A stretch of DNA of 64,000 nucleotides from assembly GCA_003249015.1 (NCBI GenBank), contig QBLS01000002.1, positions 217,420 through 281,419 of the forward strand, written 5' to 3'. The position numbers were made by a program, and so were the translations under genes. Every line of letters begins with the position of its first letter. Position 1 is the stretch's first letter. Below, piece by piece: positions 8,662-19,145 of the stretch. Under the pieces are notes generated by a model. The model did not search any database and had not been told where the DNA came from. It saw only the letters and a list, made by a program, of their open reading frames with translations. This DNA is from Pseudanabaena sp. (GTDB lineage Bacteria > Cyanobacteriota > Cyanobacteriia > Pseudanabaenales > Pseudanabaenaceae).

Positions 8662-9816
8662 TTAGGAAATACCCGTGATCGCCATGTCAAAAGCTAGACA
8701 TACAGAAGGAATCGAGAATTTGGTTTGGGCTTGCAGATAGGCAAGATTGACCATTTGCGCTGTGGCAACGCGATCGCTAAATACTTTTTGAATTGACTCT
8801 GCTAGTAATAGCGGATCATTCGGGGGAATTAGAAAACCAGTAACCCCATTTTCAATAATTTCGCTAGTGCCGCCGCCGAGGGTGGCGATCGCAGGTCGCT
8901 TAGCCAACTGCGCTTCGACAATCACTCGACCAAAGGGTTCGGGGGCAGTCGAGCAATGGGCGATCGCATCGCAAGCTTTCATCAACGCAGGGATGTCTTG
9001 CCGAAATCCTAACCAATGCACGCGCCCTTGAAGACTCGGCTGCGCGGCAATTTGCTTTAATTGCTCCGTATATTCTGATTCACCAAACAATGCATCACCC
9101 ACCAGCAACACATGAACATCCGCAAGTTGACTCGCCGCCTCTAGTAAAATATGTTGCCCTTTCCAATAGGACAGGCGACTAAACATTCCCACCACGGGGC
9201 GATCGCGGGGAATACCTAATTCATTCCGCAGATGCATTTGATCGTCACTGATTTGATTAAACTTTTGGCTATCAAAGCCGTTATAAACGGTGCGTAATAG
9301 TTGCCTTTTGCCGCCAGCCACTAAAAATGCGTCCCCCGTTGCTTGTGAATTGACGATCACCCTTGTAGCAAACCAGTTGGCTAAGGTAACAGCAACAAGG
9401 CGATTAGTCGCACTAAAAATATTGGCAGTCAAAATATCGTGCAAGTGCCAAACCACAGGCGCACCACCTAACAAACGCGCGATCGCTGCCACCACAAAGC
9501 CCTTCTGATTATTGGCATGGATCAGGTCAAAATCTTGGCTGATATGGGCAATCTGTCTGCCAATTCGCCATAGTTCCCCAATTGATTTTAGGGAAGACAT
9601 TAAACCACTGGATACTTTTACATCAGCTAGCGATCGCGCAGATGCTAATACTTGCACTTTCACACCCAGTTCTTCTAGACGTTGTTTGAGAGAGCCATCG
9701 GTGAGCAGCACCACTTGACTTGTATCGCGATAGGCTTGGGCAAAATCAATCAAGCAAAGCTCACCGCCGCCTAGTACGGCAGTGTAGCTAACAAATAAAA
9801 TCTTTTGTCGATCCAT
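8662..9816 (-). CDS. GT4-family glycosyltransferase
   Basis: A 384-residue GT-B glycosyltransferase. The N-terminal half begins with ILFVSYTAVLGGGELCLIDF, the acceptor-side glycine loop. The C-terminal half has the group 1 signature EPFGRVIVEAQLAKRPAIAT followed by GGTSEIIENGVTGFLIPP, including the Glu-x7-Glu pair that holds the sugar nucleotide. The acceptor is unknown; cell-wall or exopolysaccharide synthesis is likely. The open frame runs 34 codons further upstream, but that part is translated family A hairpin sequence, so the ATG at 9816 (MDRQKILFVSY) is preferred. Confidence 0.85.
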   Translation of the reverse strand: MDRQKILFVSYTAVLGGGELCLIDFAQAYRDTSQVVLLTDGSLKQRLEELGVKVQVLASARSLADVKVSSGLMSSLKSIGELWRIGRQIAHISQDFDLIHANNQKGFVVAAIARLLGGAPVVWHLHDILTANIFSATNRLVAVTLANWFATRVIVNSQATGDAFLVAGGKRQLLRTVYNGFDSQKFNQISDDQMHLRNELGIPRDRPVVGMFSRLSYWKGQHILLEAASQLADVHVLLVGDALFGESEYTEQLKQIAAQPSLQGRVHWLGFRQDIPALMKACDAIAHCSTAPEPFGRVIVEAQLAKRPAIATLGGGTSEIIENGVTGFLIPPNDPLLLAESIQKVFSDRVATAQMVNLAYLQAQTKFSIPSVCLAFDMAITGIS

Positions 9817-9852
9817 AATTTTTATCGATGCTCTCTTTTGTAGCTTGCACTT

Positions 9853-9933
9853 ACAGCGCTTTGCGCTCAAGCCCGAACCAAGAATAATTTTGAAAGTGTT
9901 GCGAAGCAACACTTTCAAAATTATTCTTGGTTC
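9853..9933. repeat. Family A hairpin element
   Basis: Flank ACAGCGCTTTGCGCTCAAGC at 9853-9872, then GAACCAAGAATAATTTTGAA / TTCAAAATTATTCTTGGTTC arms with AGTGTTGC-GAA-GCAACACT core (9875-9933). The flank and layout match 22676-22752 and 62562-62640, while the arm sequence differs between copies. Confidence 0.88.
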
Positions 9934-9955
9934 GGCTGATTGACAACCTGAAGTA

Positions 9956-9979
9956 AGGCGGCGCGGAGCGCCGCCTTAC
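9956..9979. terminator. Short GC hairpin after pyrD
   Basis: AAGGCGGCGC-GGA-GCGCCGCCTT, directly at the pyrD stop on the minus strand; no T run on that side, so terminator activity is uncertain. Confidence 0.5.
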
Positions 9980-11110
9980 CTATTGATGCGCTAGCCCAAC
10001 CGCCTGTTGAATATTGTCTAGCCCGTGAGCATCTAGCTTTGCCACCAAACCTCGTAGGATTTGCTTCATCATCATTGGACCTTCATAAATTAAGCCAGTA
10101 TAAACCTGCACAATCGAAGCCCCAGCGATGATTTTTTGCCAAGCATCTTCGGCGTTAAAAATTCCACCAACACCGACAATTGGTAATTTGCCTTCTGTTG
10201 TTTCCCAAATTAGATTGATTACGGCAAGGGAGCGATCGCGCACAGGTTGACCGCTAATTCCCCCCAACTCATTCGCCACAGGTTGTCCTGTAATTGATAA
10301 ATGGGTCGTGACCAAATTTTGTCGAGAAATGGTTGTATTCGTCGCAATAATTCCCGCTACGGCATATTCTTGGCAAACTTTAACAACTTCCATAATGTCG
10401 GCATCGTTGAGATCGGGGGCAATCTTAACTAAAATCGGCTTATTTTGAATATTAATTGGTGCTAGCTCCGCCAAAATTGCGCTTAACTGCGCGGTAGCCT
10501 GTAAATCACGCAGATTGGGCGTATTCGGAGAACTGACGTTTACGACAAAGTAGTCCCCAAATTGATATAGCAATTTAAAACTTTCAGCATAGTCAAATTT
10601 TGCATCTGCTAGTTCGGTAACTTTTGACTTGCCCAGATTAATGCCAAGAGGAACCGTGAGCTTATGCTTTTGTAAATAGGCTGCTAAATGTTCCGCGATC
10701 GCCTTAGCTCCTTGATTGTTAAAGCCCATACGGTTAAGTACTGCTAAGTCACTAGGCAGTCGAAATAGACGGGGCTGCGGGTTACCTGACTGTCCTTGCG
10801 CGGTAATCGTGCCCACCTCTGCAAAGCCAAACCCCAAATTTGACCAAGCGCAGATCGCCTCTGCATTTTTATCAAATCCTGCCGCTAGACCTAAGGGATT
10901 TTCAAATTTGAGATCCCATAGAGTTTGGGACAGCCGCGAGTCGCTATAGTAAAAGGTGGATTTAGCGATCGCCTGCAAAGCTGGGGAATTACTAATGCGC
11001 TGACAAGTAGCGATCGCCAAATTATGGGCAGCTTCAGGATCAAGGGTAAATAGTAAGGGACGCAACCCATATTGATAGGCAGCACTTAACATAGGCTTAG
11101 GGTTCAGCAA
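9980..11110 (-). CDS. pyrD: Dihydroorotate dehydrogenase (quinone), class 2
   Basis: A 376-residue FMN enzyme that oxidises dihydroorotate to orotate in pyrimidine synthesis and passes electrons to the quinone pool. The N-terminal ~45 residues (RPLLFTLDPEAAHNLAI) form the membrane-associated helix pair typical of class 2. FENPLGLAAGFDKNAEAI, NVSSPNTPNLRDLQ (catalytic Ser) and GVGGIFNAEDAWQKIIAGAS (FMN phosphate) are visible. Length matches the class. MLNPKPMLSAAY allows a start six codons later at 11092. Confidence 0.93.
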   Translation of the reverse strand: MLNPKPMLSAAYQYGLRPLLFTLDPEAAHNLAIATCQRISNSPALQAIAKSTFYYSDSRLSQTLWDLKFENPLGLAAGFDKNAEAICAWSNLGFGFAEVGTITAQGQSGNPQPRLFRLPSDLAVLNRMGFNNQGAKAIAEHLAAYLQKHKLTVPLGINLGKSKVTELADAKFDYAESFKLLYQFGDYFVVNVSSPNTPNLRDLQATAQLSAILAELAPINIQNKPILVKIAPDLNDADIMEVVKVCQEYAVAGIIATNTTISRQNLVTTHLSITGQPVANELGGISGQPVRDRSLAVINLIWETTEGKLPIVGVGGIFNAEDAWQKIIAGASIVQVYTGLIYEGPMMMKQILRGLVAKLDAHGLDNIQQAVGLAHQ

Positions 11111-11119
11111 TTTAACAAA

Positions 11120-11172
11120 GAACCAGATTGTTTACGGGCACGTCTACGCCGCGCCCATCAACAATCTGGTTC
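11120..11172. repeat. Hairpin between pyrD and gvpG
   Basis: Arms GAACCAGATTGTT / AACAATCTGGTTC with an imperfect inner stem GGGC...GCGCCC. It is followed by TTACAGCGCCGCTCTTA, a weak relative of the family A flank. Confidence 0.7.
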
Positions 11173-11235
11173 CTCATTTTACAGCGCCGCTCTTACTAGT
11201 TATTAATTAATTATTAAAACAAGGAGTATTTTTAA

Positions 11236-11466
11236 ATGATATGGCAACTACTGACGGCTCCCCTCGATGGACTCATGTGGATCGCTGAACAAATTGAAGA
11301 ACGGGCTACTACCGAATTAGAAAAGACCGAAAATTTACAAAAACGGCTCACAACTCTACAACTAAAGTTTGACCTTGGCGATATCAGTGAAGAGGATTTT
11401 GTCCGCCAAGAACAGGAGATATTAGAAGCGATGGAAGCTGAAGCTATTGCTGAGGAGTCACAATAG
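11236..11466 (+). CDS. gvpG: Gas vesicle protein GvpG, outside a gvp cluster
   Basis: A 76-residue mostly helical protein: an N-terminal MIWQLLTAPLDGLMWIAEQI segment followed by a charged helix with LGDISEEDFVRQEQEILEAM. This is the GvpG family pattern. GvpG is a minor protein required for gas vesicle assembly and normally lies among gvpA/C/N/J/K/F/L. No other gvp gene is present in this window. AAGGAG is 10 bases before the ATG, a strong site compared with its neighbours. Its isolation could mean a dispersed gvp set or a relic; the frame is intact. Confidence 0.75.
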   Translation: MIWQLLTAPLDGLMWIAEQIEERATTELEKTENLQKRLTTLQLKFDLGDISEEDFVRQEQEILEAMEAEAIAEESQ

Positions 11467-11494
11467 TATGGTTGTTGTAAATAACTTGTAGATG

Positions 11495-11547
11495 GGCTTC
11501 GACTTCGCTCAGCCACCTTACACCGATGGCTGAGCGAAGTCGAAGCC
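11495..11547. repeat. Inverted repeat with GCTTCGACTTCGCTCAGCC arms
   Basis: GGCTTCGACTTCGCTCAGCC / GGCTGAGCGAAGTCGAAGCC. The same arms occur at 19088 and 27778, with spacers of different sequence, and fragments near 42780. This repeat is common in cyanobacterial genomes. Confidence 0.85.
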
Positions 11548-11583
11548 TCTTTTAATATTTAGGACTTAAGCCCAGACTGCCAA

Positions 11584-12198
11584 CTATTTAGAGCCGTAAG
11601 CTTGCCACGATAGATTGACCAGAGAGTTAAAGATTGCTGCCGCCGCGATCGCATTTCCTTTGCGCCCGTCAACTCGAATGTGAGGAATCAAAGAATCATG
11701 CAAACGGGACTTAATCACATCGGCATCGATAAACCCTGTAGGAGAGCCGATGACTAGGGCTGGTTTAACATCCTCCATCTCAATTAAATCAACTAAGGCA
11801 GCTAAGGCGGTTTGGGATTCACCAATTACAAATATTGCTTCAGGATAACGTTTGGCTAAAGTCTCAATGCCCCAAGCAGCTTGCGTTTTACCTTTTTGGG
11901 GACGCGTAATTGCGTCTACACCACAATAAATGGGATTAGCAAAGGTGTCGCTAACTTGCGGGAAAATCGCTGCCTGCAAGGTGGGGACATCCACCACCAC
12001 GGTGGTACGAGTTGCCAGCGCACTAGCGCCCGCCTGTAGAGCTTGTTCGGAAAATCTAATTAAATTTTTGTATTCAAAATCAGCAGTTGCATAGATCACT
12101 TGGCGCACGATTTCATACTCGGCTGGCGAAAAGGAATGCTCACCAATTTCTTGATCAATAATTGATAAGCTTTGCGCGTCCGTAATATGCCATTCCAT
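11584..12198 (-). CDS. cobH: Precorrin-8X methylmutase-like protein (CobH/CbiC)
   Basis: A 204-residue member of the family that moves a methyl group from C-11 to C-12 of (cobalt-)precorrin-8 to give (hydrogeno/cob)yrinate in cobalamin synthesis. VVDVPTLQAAI, ITRPQKGKTQAAWGIE, ALVIGSPTGFIDA and VDGRKGNAIAAAA are family segments; length is typical. The motif around residue 36 reads VIYATADFEY, where I would expect the catalytic His (VIHATAD-type). Tyr in that position may be a lineage variant or signal altered activity. No other cobalamin gene is adjacent. Confidence 0.85.
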   Translation of the reverse strand: MEWHITDAQSLSIIDQEIGEHSFSPAEYEIVRQVIYATADFEYKNLIRFSEQALQAGASALATRTTVVVDVPTLQAAIFPQVSDTFANPIYCGVDAITRPQKGKTQAAWGIETLAKRYPEAIFVIGESQTALAALVDLIEMEDVKPALVIGSPTGFIDADVIKSRLHDSLIPHIRVDGRKGNAIAAAAIFNSLVNLSWQAYGSK

Positions 12199-12315
12199 AG
12201 AGTTATGCAGTAAAAGTCTGAGTTATCAATAAAGTATGAAACTACCACGAGTTGTCGTGAAAGTTAAGGAAATTACTAAAACTAAAACTTATTTTGCCCA
12301 TTTATACCAATTCAT

Positions 12316-12370
12316 AAAACCCAGAAGACGAGTGGCGGCGCTTCGCGCCGCCACTCGCTTCTTGGGTTTT
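12316..12370. repeat. Long hairpin, AAAACCCAGAAGACGAG type
   Basis: AAAACCCAGAAGACGAGTGG / CCACTCGCTTCTTGGGTTTT around CGGCG-CTTCG-CGCCG. Left arm is identical to that at 17463-17480; the right arm has one difference. Confidence 0.88.
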
Positions 12371-12383
12371 GATTTTGACCTAA

Positions 12384-12472
12384 TAAGTAGCTAGAAATCT
12401 AGAAAGCTGTCCTGCCCGCTCAGCGGGCGGGACAGCTTTTGGTTTTAGTTTTTAATTATGGTGAGCTACATA
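12384..12472. repeat. Element with TAAGTAGCT ends and GC-rich hairpin
   Basis: Left TAAGTAGCTAGAAATC, inner stem AAAGCTGTCCTGCCCGC / GCGGGCGGGACAGCTTT, then GGTTTTAGTTTTTAATTATG and an end GTGAGCTACATA. Left and right ends are roughly inverted copies. The same plan is seen at 56031-56134. Confidence 0.7.
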
Positions 12473-12514
12473 CAAGTGACAACAGCTATAAAAGCCGAAC
12501 CCATCGCTAGTTTT

Positions 12515-13591
12515 CTACTTGTGCGGCGTTGCGTTTAGGGTCATCTGACGAACACAGTTGCGACCATCAGCCTTAGCCATATACAACGCGCGATCGGCTC
12601 CCTTGAGCAAGTCTGTGGCTAAAAAATGGTCAACCGATACGGTGGCTACGCCACAGCTAATTGTGACATAGGGCGAGACAGTGGAATGGGAATGGGGTAG
12701 CTGTAGAGTTTGGACGATCGCATTAGCTCGAATAGCGACATTTAACGCTCCCTCGGCATCAGTATTAGGCAAGATGATTGCAAATTCTTCACCACCATAG
12801 CGAGCAACTAGATCGGCAGGTCGATTAGTAGCTTTGCTAATTGCACTGGCAACTTCTTGTAAACAGAGATCGCCCTGTTGATGTCCATAGTTATCGTTAT
12901 AGTTTTTAAAAAAATCAATGTCACAAAGTACTAGTGAAATTGGACTTTTTTCGCGTTGCGATCGCCGACATTCTTGTTCCAAATACTCATCAAGACATCG
13001 ACGGTTTGCCACTTGAGTTAACCCGTCGATTGAAACCAATCTTTGTAGCTCTCTGACCACAACAGCTAGTTGCTCGTTAGCATTTTCTAATTGTTTGTTC
13101 GTATCTTCTAACTGTTGGCGCAGATTAGCTTGATCCAGTAGCCGCCTTACCCGCTGCCTCAAAACAGCCCAGTGAATTGGCTTAGTCACATAGTCGGAAG
13201 CACCTACGGCATAGGCTCGGTCTACGGATTCGCGATCCTCTAGAGCCGTAATAATCAATACAGGTACATGATCGCCATTGGGAAGCTCTTGGAGTTGTGA
13301 ACAACATTCAAACCCATCTAAAATTGGCATCATGGCATCTAACAAGATCATGTCGGGGCTAGTTTCTTGGTAGACTTTTAAGGCTTCCATCCCATCCGCA
13401 GCCTCAACCACTTGATAGCTTTCCCGCTCTAGATAGCGCACCAAAATTTTCCGCATAAACATGTCATCATCCACAATCAAAATTAGAGGAGACTTAGGCG
13501 GATTAGTTGAGGCAGTAGCTTGGTTAAACATTAGCTGGGATGCCTCAATCTCTGTGTTTTGGGGGGATTCTCTAGAGTCGTCGATTGTCAT
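12515..13591 (-). CDS. Response regulator with GGDEF domain (diguanylate cyclase)
   Basis: A 358-residue PleD-like protein. Receiver domain at about 35-155 with acidic VDDDMF, phospho-acceptor in [16 protein letters not shown] and Lys in YVTKPIHW. A short coiled coil (about 165-185) leads to a GGDEF domain with [12 protein letters not shown] and, eight residues earlier, RPAD, the RxxD inhibitory site. It should make cyclic di-GMP under phosphorylation control with product feedback. It follows the hybrid kinase gene by 77 bases on the same strand, so that kinase is the likely partner. Confidence 0.92.
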   Translation of the reverse strand: MTIDDSRESPQNTEIEASQLMFNQATASTNPPKSPLILIVDDDMFMRKILVRYLERESYQVVEAADGMEALKVYQETSPDMILLDAMMPILDGFECCSQLQELPNGDHVPVLIITALEDRESVDRAYAVGASDYVTKPIHWAVLRQRVRRLLDQANLRQQLEDTNKQLENANEQLAVVVRELQRLVSIDGLTQVANRRCLDEYLEQECRRSQREKSPISLVLCDIDFFKNYNDNYGHQQGDLCLQEVASAISKATNRPADLVARYGGEEFAIILPNTDAEGALNVAIRANAIVQTLQLPHSHSTVSPYVTISCGVATVSVDHFLATDLLKGADRALYMAKADGRNCVRQMTLNATPHK

Positions 13592-13668
13592 TGCGTAGGG
13601 CGATTTCTGTGAGCGATTGGCACAACCGCAATTAATAGTTTGTAAAGTTTCTCAGTATGGCAACGATA

Positions 13669-16600
13669 TTATTTCTCATGCTCTAGCTCAGACTTGACGT
13701 TAGCGTATTCACTAGTAATTTTACTAATTCTTGCCTCTAGATCATCATATTTTTGATTGCGAAGATTTGTTTCCAAATCACGACACAAAGTGGATAACTC
13801 CTCTGCACCGATAACACCACTGCTAGATTTTAGGGTGTGAACCGTTCGCAACATTACATCAAAATTTTGTTGTGCGAAACTAGTATATAACTCTTGGAGA
13901 AGCGATCGCGAATTATCTAAATAACTATCAATCAATTCAGCTAAAAATGTCGGATCTTCGCCACCAATATCATTCGCGGCTTCATGTAAAGATTCAATAT
14001 TAATTGATGTAAATGTATTAATAGTTGCAGGAACTATTGCCTGACTTTCTGCTAAGACGCGAATCAATTCAGAATTACGAATTGGCTTGCTGAGATAGTC
14101 ATCCATACCCGCAGCTAGATATACCTCGCGATCTCCCTGCATCGCATTAGCGGTCATGGCTACAATCCTTGGTTTATGGACAAGTTTGCCTTCTTGGAAA
14201 TGTAGAAAAATTTGCCTTGTGGCTTCTAATCCATCCATTTCAGGCATTTGCATATCCATGAAAATCAAATCGTAAGGATGCTGCAAGACAGCCGTTAACA
14301 CCTCTAATCCATTGGCGGCAATGTCGGCGCGGTAGCCCATTCTCTGCAAAATATGAACCGCCACCTTTTGATTAACAACATTGTCTTCGGCTAACAGAAT
14401 CCTCAGAGGATGCTTTTTAGCCATCAGTGGATCAAACTGAGTAACTTGACGACCAAAAGCCCGATTAGGAATAGGTTTAAATACAGACTTATCGTAGGAA
14501 AAATCACTTGGAGGCGCAGTAATTGTAAAGAAAAAGGTTGAACCATAGTCAACTTCACTTTCTACCCACATCGTGCCACCCATCAGTTCGCAGAGGCGCT
14601 TACTGATCGCCAGTCCCAATCCAGTGCCGCCATATTGTCGAGTTGTCGAGGCATCAACTTGGCTAAAAGGTTGAAACAGTCGATAGAGGCGATCGCGGGG
14701 AATGCCAATACCCGTATCTTTGACCTGAAATACCAACGTCCGCAGTGGCTGACTATTTTCATGGTGATCATTCAAGTCACAGCGCAAGAAATGCGTGGTC
14801 AATAGTTGCGAAATTGTAATACTAATCGAGCCACGGTAAGTAAACTTGAGGGCATTACCGATTAAGTTAGCCAAAACTTGGCGAAGACGAGTCATGTCCC
14901 CAATCACTTCCAATCCCACATCAGGGTGAATTGAGTAACTAAGTTCAATTCCTTTTTCTAGCGCTTTCGGCGATAGCATCTCAATTGTGTCTTCTAAGCA
15001 AGTGCGTAGATCAAAGTTTTGTTCTTCTAGTTCTAGATGTCCTGACTCAATTTTAGAAAAGTCTAAAATATCGTTAATAATCGTTAGCAATGTATCACCA
15101 GCATTGCGGGCAATTTCCACAAATTCCCGTTGTTCTTTGGTGAGATTAGTATCTAGCAAAACCCCTGTCATGCCAATTACCGCATTCATGGGAGTCCGAA
15201 TTTCATGACTCATGGTTGCTAAGAAATCACTCTTAGAACGGTTGGCATTTTCCGCAATAATTTTCGCCTCTTCTAGTTCAGCATTTTGCTTAACTAACTG
15301 CTCCCTTTGGCGAGTTTCTTGAATTAATAAATGGGCTTGTGAGAGGGCAATACTAACCTGATCAGCTACCGATCTTAGTAATTCTTTTTCTTCAGTTGTC
15401 CACTCATGGAAAGTATTACAGTGGTGTAGCAAAATAACGCCGTTGGTCACCCCATGGGAAGAGGTGCGGATCGCTAATAGCGATCGCAGTTGCATCCGAT
15501 AAAAAAGATCGCCAAAAGATTCTAGATCAGGCTCGGTATAGACATTTTGAATAGCGATCGCTTGATCTTGATTGGATATTTTCTGACCGAAGTGACTATT
15601 CAGAAGCGGTAGCTCCATGTCTTTTACAGGAAAGATCTTCTCGGCAAGTTGCTCGGACATTAGCTCCCATTCGGGATCTGTAGTTGATGGGGAATCGGCT
15701 TGAGGATGTCCCACTTTGTAAATAAGGCAACGGCTGGCGTGAAAAGCCAATTGAGTCTGATGAGCTGCTGTTTGAAAAATTTTATTAACATCTAGGCTCT
15801 GACGAATCTCATCGGTGATCCGATTGAGCAAGACTGTCAGCCGCATTTGTCTTTTGAGATTTTTTTCTGCTTCCTTACGCTCGGTGATGTCAGTTTGAAT
15901 CCCGATAAAGTGAGTAGCTTTACCGTATTCGTCAAATATTGGCGAGATGTTTAACTCGTTCCAAAATAAAGTGCCATCTTTGCGGTAATTGCGAATGACC
16001 ACTGTACAAGAGGTTTCATTGATAATTGCCGATCGCAAAATATCGCTTTCTGGTTGAAATAGATCATTACCCTGCAAAAAACGACAGTTCTTGCCAATAA
16101 CTTCGACGGCACTATAGCCTGTAATCTTCTCAAAAGCTGAGTTGACATAGACCATAGGATTATTGGGTAGTCGCCAGTCCGTGATCACGATGCCATTGTG
16201 GCTAGCGGCGATCGCCCGTTCTTGCAGTTTTAAAGTTTCCTCAAACTTTTTGCGAGTACTAATATCAAAACGAATCGCCAAGTACTGAATTGGACTACCC
16301 TGTTCATCAAGGAGGGGAATGATCGTGCTGTCTGTCCAATAGAAATCACCATTTTTCTTGCGATTGCGGATTTCGCCACGCCAGACATGACCTTTGCTAA
16401 TTGTGTCCCAGAGCTTAGCGAAAAAATCGCTTGTATGATAGCCCGAATTAATAAATCGATGGTTTTCCCCAACTAATTCGCTCTGACTATAGCCAGAAAT
16501 CTCACTAAATTTATCATTTGCATAGGTGATTATGCCTTGTAAATCAGTCACGGTCACAATGGCAGCTTGATCAAGGGCAAACTTCTGAAACGCTAATTCA

Positions 16601-17172
16601 TTAATGGTTTGCTGTAATTTGGCTTCGTCCCGTTTACGATTACTAATGTCATTAGCTATTCCCAAAAAGCCAATAATCTCGTGGTTATCATTGCGTAATG
16701 CGGAAACCGACAGCATCACAGGAAATCGAGAACCATCTTTACGGATGTAAGTCCACTCATTTTCCTCAATCATGCCTCGGCAAACTTTGACGGTAAATAC
16801 TTCAAAGCCAACTTTGACAGGAATCCCCAGTTCTTCGGTCAAGGCGATCGCGCGTTGTGCGACTTCTTGGCGATCGTGAAAACATTCAGGAGTTTTTTTG
16901 CCGATCATCTCGACGGCTGTGTAACCAGACCAAGCTTCTGCCGCCTTATTAAATACAGTAATCACGCCATTAACATCCGTGGCGATCATTGAATAATTAG
17001 CACCATCTAAAATAGTCTTGTATAGAGTTAAAGACTCTTGGTGATAGAACGGTGATGATTGTGAATTTACCAAGTCATTACTTGATACAGATTGCCTATG
17101 GAGATCCCTGCGATTGTTTTTAGAATCTGCTTCGTCAATTGGTAAATTATTGCTAGTAGTAATTTGGGACAT
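13669..17172 (-). CDS. Hybrid sensor histidine kinase: PAS-PAS-PAS-GAF-HisKA-HATPase-REC-HPt
   Basis: An 1167-residue cytoplasmic multi-step phosphorelay protein without membrane helices. Three PAS/PAC units (about 47-180, 195-310, 320-435; each ends in an IxxDIS/TxRK-type segment), then a GAF domain (about 455-625). The kinase core follows: [13 protein letters not shown] with the phospho-His, then N-box IGNALKFT and G-boxes DTGIGIP and GGTGLGLAI. The receiver (about 915-1035) holds [13 protein letters not shown]. The HPt domain near the end holds [16 protein letters not shown]. Input could be redox, light or a ligand; no flavin or bilin Cys was identified. Probably acts with the GGDEF regulator just downstream. 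Confidence 0.92.
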   Translation of the reverse strand: MSQITTSNNLPIDEADSKNNRRDLHRQSVSSNDLVNSQSSPFYHQESLTLYKTILDGANYSMIATDVNGVITVFNKAAEAWSGYTAVEMIGKKTPECFHDRQEVAQRAIALTEELGIPVKVGFEVFTVKVCRGMIEENEWTYIRKDGSRFPVMLSVSALRNDNHEIIGFLGIANDISNRKRDEAKLQQTINELAFQKFALDQAAIVTVTDLQGIITYANDKFSEISGYSQSELVGENHRFINSGYHTSDFFAKLWDTISKGHVWRGEIRNRKKNGDFYWTDSTIIPLLDEQGSPIQYLAIRFDISTRKKFEETLKLQERAIAASHNGIVITDWRLPNNPMVYVNSAFEKITGYSAVEVIGKNCRFLQGNDLFQPESDILRSAIINETSCTVVIRNYRKDGTLFWNELNISPIFDEYGKATHFIGIQTDITERKEAEKNLKRQMRLTVLLNRITDEIRQSLDVNKIFQTAAHQTQLAFHASRCLIYKVGHPQADSPSTTDPEWELMSEQLAEKIFPVKDMELPLLNSHFGQKISNQDQAIAIQNVYTEPDLESFGDLFYRMQLRSLLAIRTSSHGVTNGVILLHHCNTFHEWTTEEKELLRSVADQVSIALSQAHLLIQETRQREQLVKQNAELEEAKIIAENANRSKSDFLATMSHEIRTPMNAVIGMTGVLLDTNLTKEQREFVEIARNAGDTLLTIINDILDFSKIESGHLELEEQNFDLRTCLEDTIEMLSPKALEKGIELSYSIHPDVGLEVIGDMTRLRQVLANLIGNALKFTYRGSISITISQLLTTHFLRCDLNDHHENSQPLRTLVFQVKDTGIGIPRDRLYRLFQPFSQVDASTTRQYGGTGLGLAISKRLCELMGGTMWVESEVDYGSTFFFTITAPPSDFSYDKSVFKPIPNRAFGRQVTQFDPLMAKKHPLRILLAEDNVVNQKVAVHILQRMGYRADIAANGLEVLTAVLQHPYDLIFMDMQMPEMDGLEATRQIFLHFQEGKLVHKPRIVAMTANAMQGDREVYLAAGMDDYLSKPIRNSELIRVLAESQAIVPATINTFTSINIESLHEAANDIGGEDPTFLAELIDSYLDNSRSLLQELYTSFAQQNFDVMLRTVHTLKSSSGVIGAEELSTLCRDLETNLRNQKYDDLEARISKITSEYANVKSELEHEK

Positions 17173-17462
17173 AACTTTAAAAATATGCAGATGCCGTAAA
17201 GTCCTATGCAGATCAGCAAAAACTTACTCTTCTTGATTTCCCCGCCGATTAGATAGCTTAGGAAGATTAGGTCTATGTTGAACTCTATACTGAACCAATG
17301 CAGAGGTGACTTTATCTCTTTATTTACGACTCAGCGTATATTTAATCATAGTTCTATTTTAAAGATTTAGTAGCCTACACCACATAATATTTAAGGAATT
17401 ACTCCAACCCTAAACTCATTTTTTATAGCAGTAGTCACATGTATTAGGACAAAATCAAAACC

Positions 17463-17515
17463 CAGAAGACGAGTGGCGGCGCGAAGCGCCGCCACTCGTC
17501 TTCTGGGTTTTATGT
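17463..17515. repeat. Long hairpin, AAAACCCAGAAGACGAG type
   Basis: CCAGAAGACGAGTGGCGGCG / CGCCGCCACTCGTCTTCTGG around CGAAG. It shares its left arm with 12316. It lies in a 510-base gap between two divergent genes; the rest of that gap holds no recognisable gene. Confidence 0.88.
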
Positions 17516-17609
17516 GCTAACAAGAATTAGTACTTTTGAGCCACAGCGTTGTGATGCTCTTAATGCCTGACTCGTCTTCTGGGTTTTATGTGCTAACAAG
17601 AATTAGTAC
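17494..17609. repeat. 40-base direct repeat pair (17494-17533 and 17570-17609)
   Basis: The right arm of the hairpin plus its downstream flank (ACTCGTCTTCTGGGTTTTAT, then GTGCTAACAAGAATTAGTAC) is repeated exactly 76 bases further on without the left arm. This looks like a partial tandem duplication of a hairpin element. Confidence 0.9.
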
Positions 17610-17682
17610 AGCTATAAAAAATGAGTTTTACAGTGAGAATTTCTGAACGAATTACTTAAAAACCAAATCAGATTATTGAAAT

Positions 17683-19056
17683 ATGAGTTTGTCTGACACG
17701 ATCGCCGCCATTGCCACCGCCATTTCTCCCCAACAAGGAAGTGTTGGTATCGTTAGGCTATCAGGGGATAGGGCTTTAAAAATTGCTAAGGAAATTTTTA
17801 AAGCTGGTAATAAACAAACTTGGGAAAGCCATCGCATTCTCTATGGCTACATCACCCATCCCCATACCCATACGGTAATCGATGAGAGCTTATTGCTAAT
17901 CATGAAAGCACCGCGATCGTTTACAAGGGAAGATGTGGTTGAGTTTCACTGTCACGGGGGGATTATGGCGGTGCAGCAGGTGTTAAATCTATGTCTAGAG
18001 CAAGGCGCTAGGCTGGCGGAAGCAGGGGAATTTAGTTTACGCGCTTTTTTGAATGGGCGGATTGATCTGACACAGGCGGAAAGCATTAACGATCTAGTTG
18101 GCGCAAAATCAGCGCAGGCGGCTCAGTCCGCGATCGCCTCTCTGCGCGGCAAACTTGCCCAATCCCTCAAGCATTTGCGTGGTAAAGCCCTGAATATTTT
18201 GACGGAAATCGAAGCCAGAATTGACTTTGAAGATGATCTGCCGCCCCTTGATGTTGGTTGGGTCAAGGCGGAAATTGCCGATATTTCCCAGCAGTCTCAT
18301 CATATTTTGGCGACTGCCGATCGCGGAGAGTTGCTACGATCGGGCTTGAGGGTTGCTATTGTCGGTCGTCCAAATGTAGGTAAATCGAGTTTACTGAATG
18401 CTTGGAGCCGTAGCGATCGCGCGATCGTCACGGATTTACCTGGCACAACTCGCGACGTGGTGGATTCGCAGTTGGTGGTGGGTGGTATTCCTGTGCAGGT
18501 GCTGGATACCGCAGGAATTAGGGAAACGGAGGATGTAGTCGAAAAAATTGGTGTGGAGCGATCGCGCCAAGCGGCAAAGTCAGCGGACTTGGTATTGATG
18601 GTAATTGATGCGACAGTGGGCTGGACAGCAAAAGATGCCGAAATCTATGGGGGAGTTTGTGATCGCCCAGTTATTTTGGTAATTAATAAAATCGATTTGA
18701 TTCCAGATTTGCCGCTATTGCCCCCCAACTTGCAAGATAAGCGCATCGTCAAAACTGCGGCGGCTCAAAATCAAGGAATTGAGGACTTGGAAGCAGCTAT
18801 TTTGGAGGCAATTCGCCAAGAACAAATTGTTGCTGCTAATTTTGAAGTGGCGATAAATCAGCGTCAAAAGGCTTGTTTACTCAGAGTTGTCCAGTCTCTC
18901 GATAATGTGCAAATTGCGATCGCCGATCAGTTGCCCCTAGATTTTTGGACGATTGACCTCCGCGCCGCCATCAGTGCGATCGGGGAGATTACAGGGGAAG
19001 AAGTGACAGAATCAGTTTTAGATCAAATCTTTAGCCGATTCTGCATCGGTAAATAA
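17683..19056 (+). CDS. mnmE: tRNA modification GTPase MnmE
   Basis: A 457-residue enzyme that with MnmG forms carboxymethylaminomethyl uridine at the wobble position of several tRNAs. N-terminal folate-binding domain begins [21 protein letters not shown] helical domain is interrupted by the G domain (about 220-375) with [21 protein letters not shown] and NKID. The C-terminal FCIGK with its essential Cys is intact. Length and order are canonical. Confidence 0.95.
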   Translation: MSLSDTIAAIATAISPQQGSVGIVRLSGDRALKIAKEIFKAGNKQTWESHRILYGYITHPHTHTVIDESLLLIMKAPRSFTREDVVEFHCHGGIMAVQQVLNLCLEQGARLAEAGEFSLRAFLNGRIDLTQAESINDLVGAKSAQAAQSAIASLRGKLAQSLKHLRGKALNILTEIEARIDFEDDLPPLDVGWVKAEIADISQQSHHILATADRGELLRSGLRVAIVGRPNVGKSSLLNAWSRSDRAIVTDLPGTTRDVVDSQLVVGGIPVQVLDTAGIRETEDVVEKIGVERSRQAAKSADLVLMVIDATVGWTAKDAEIYGGVCDRPVILVINKIDLIPDLPLLPPNLQDKRIVKTAAAQNQGIEDLEAAILEAIRQEQIVAANFEVAINQRQKACLLRVVQSLDNVQIAIADQLPLDFWTIDLRAAISAIGEITGEEVTESVLDQIFSRFCIGK

Positions 19057-19087
19057 TTGCGGCGCATATTTACCGATGTAAAAGTAA

Positions 19088-19144
19088 GGCTTCGACTTCG
19101 CTCAGCCAACATTAATTGTTGGCTGAGCGAAGTCGAAGCCTCTT
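19088..19144. repeat. Inverted repeat with GCTTCGACTTCGCTCAGCC arms
   Basis: Same arms as 11495 and 27778, spacer AACATTAATTGTT; followed by a T run toward the minus-strand gene end, so it may terminate mnmE transcription. Confidence 0.85.
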
Positions 19145-19145
19145 T

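Noticed and set aside
17455..17610. Possible CRISPR-like repeats near 17.5 kb
   Set aside because: Only two direct copies, derived from a hairpin element; no regular spacers and no cas genes.
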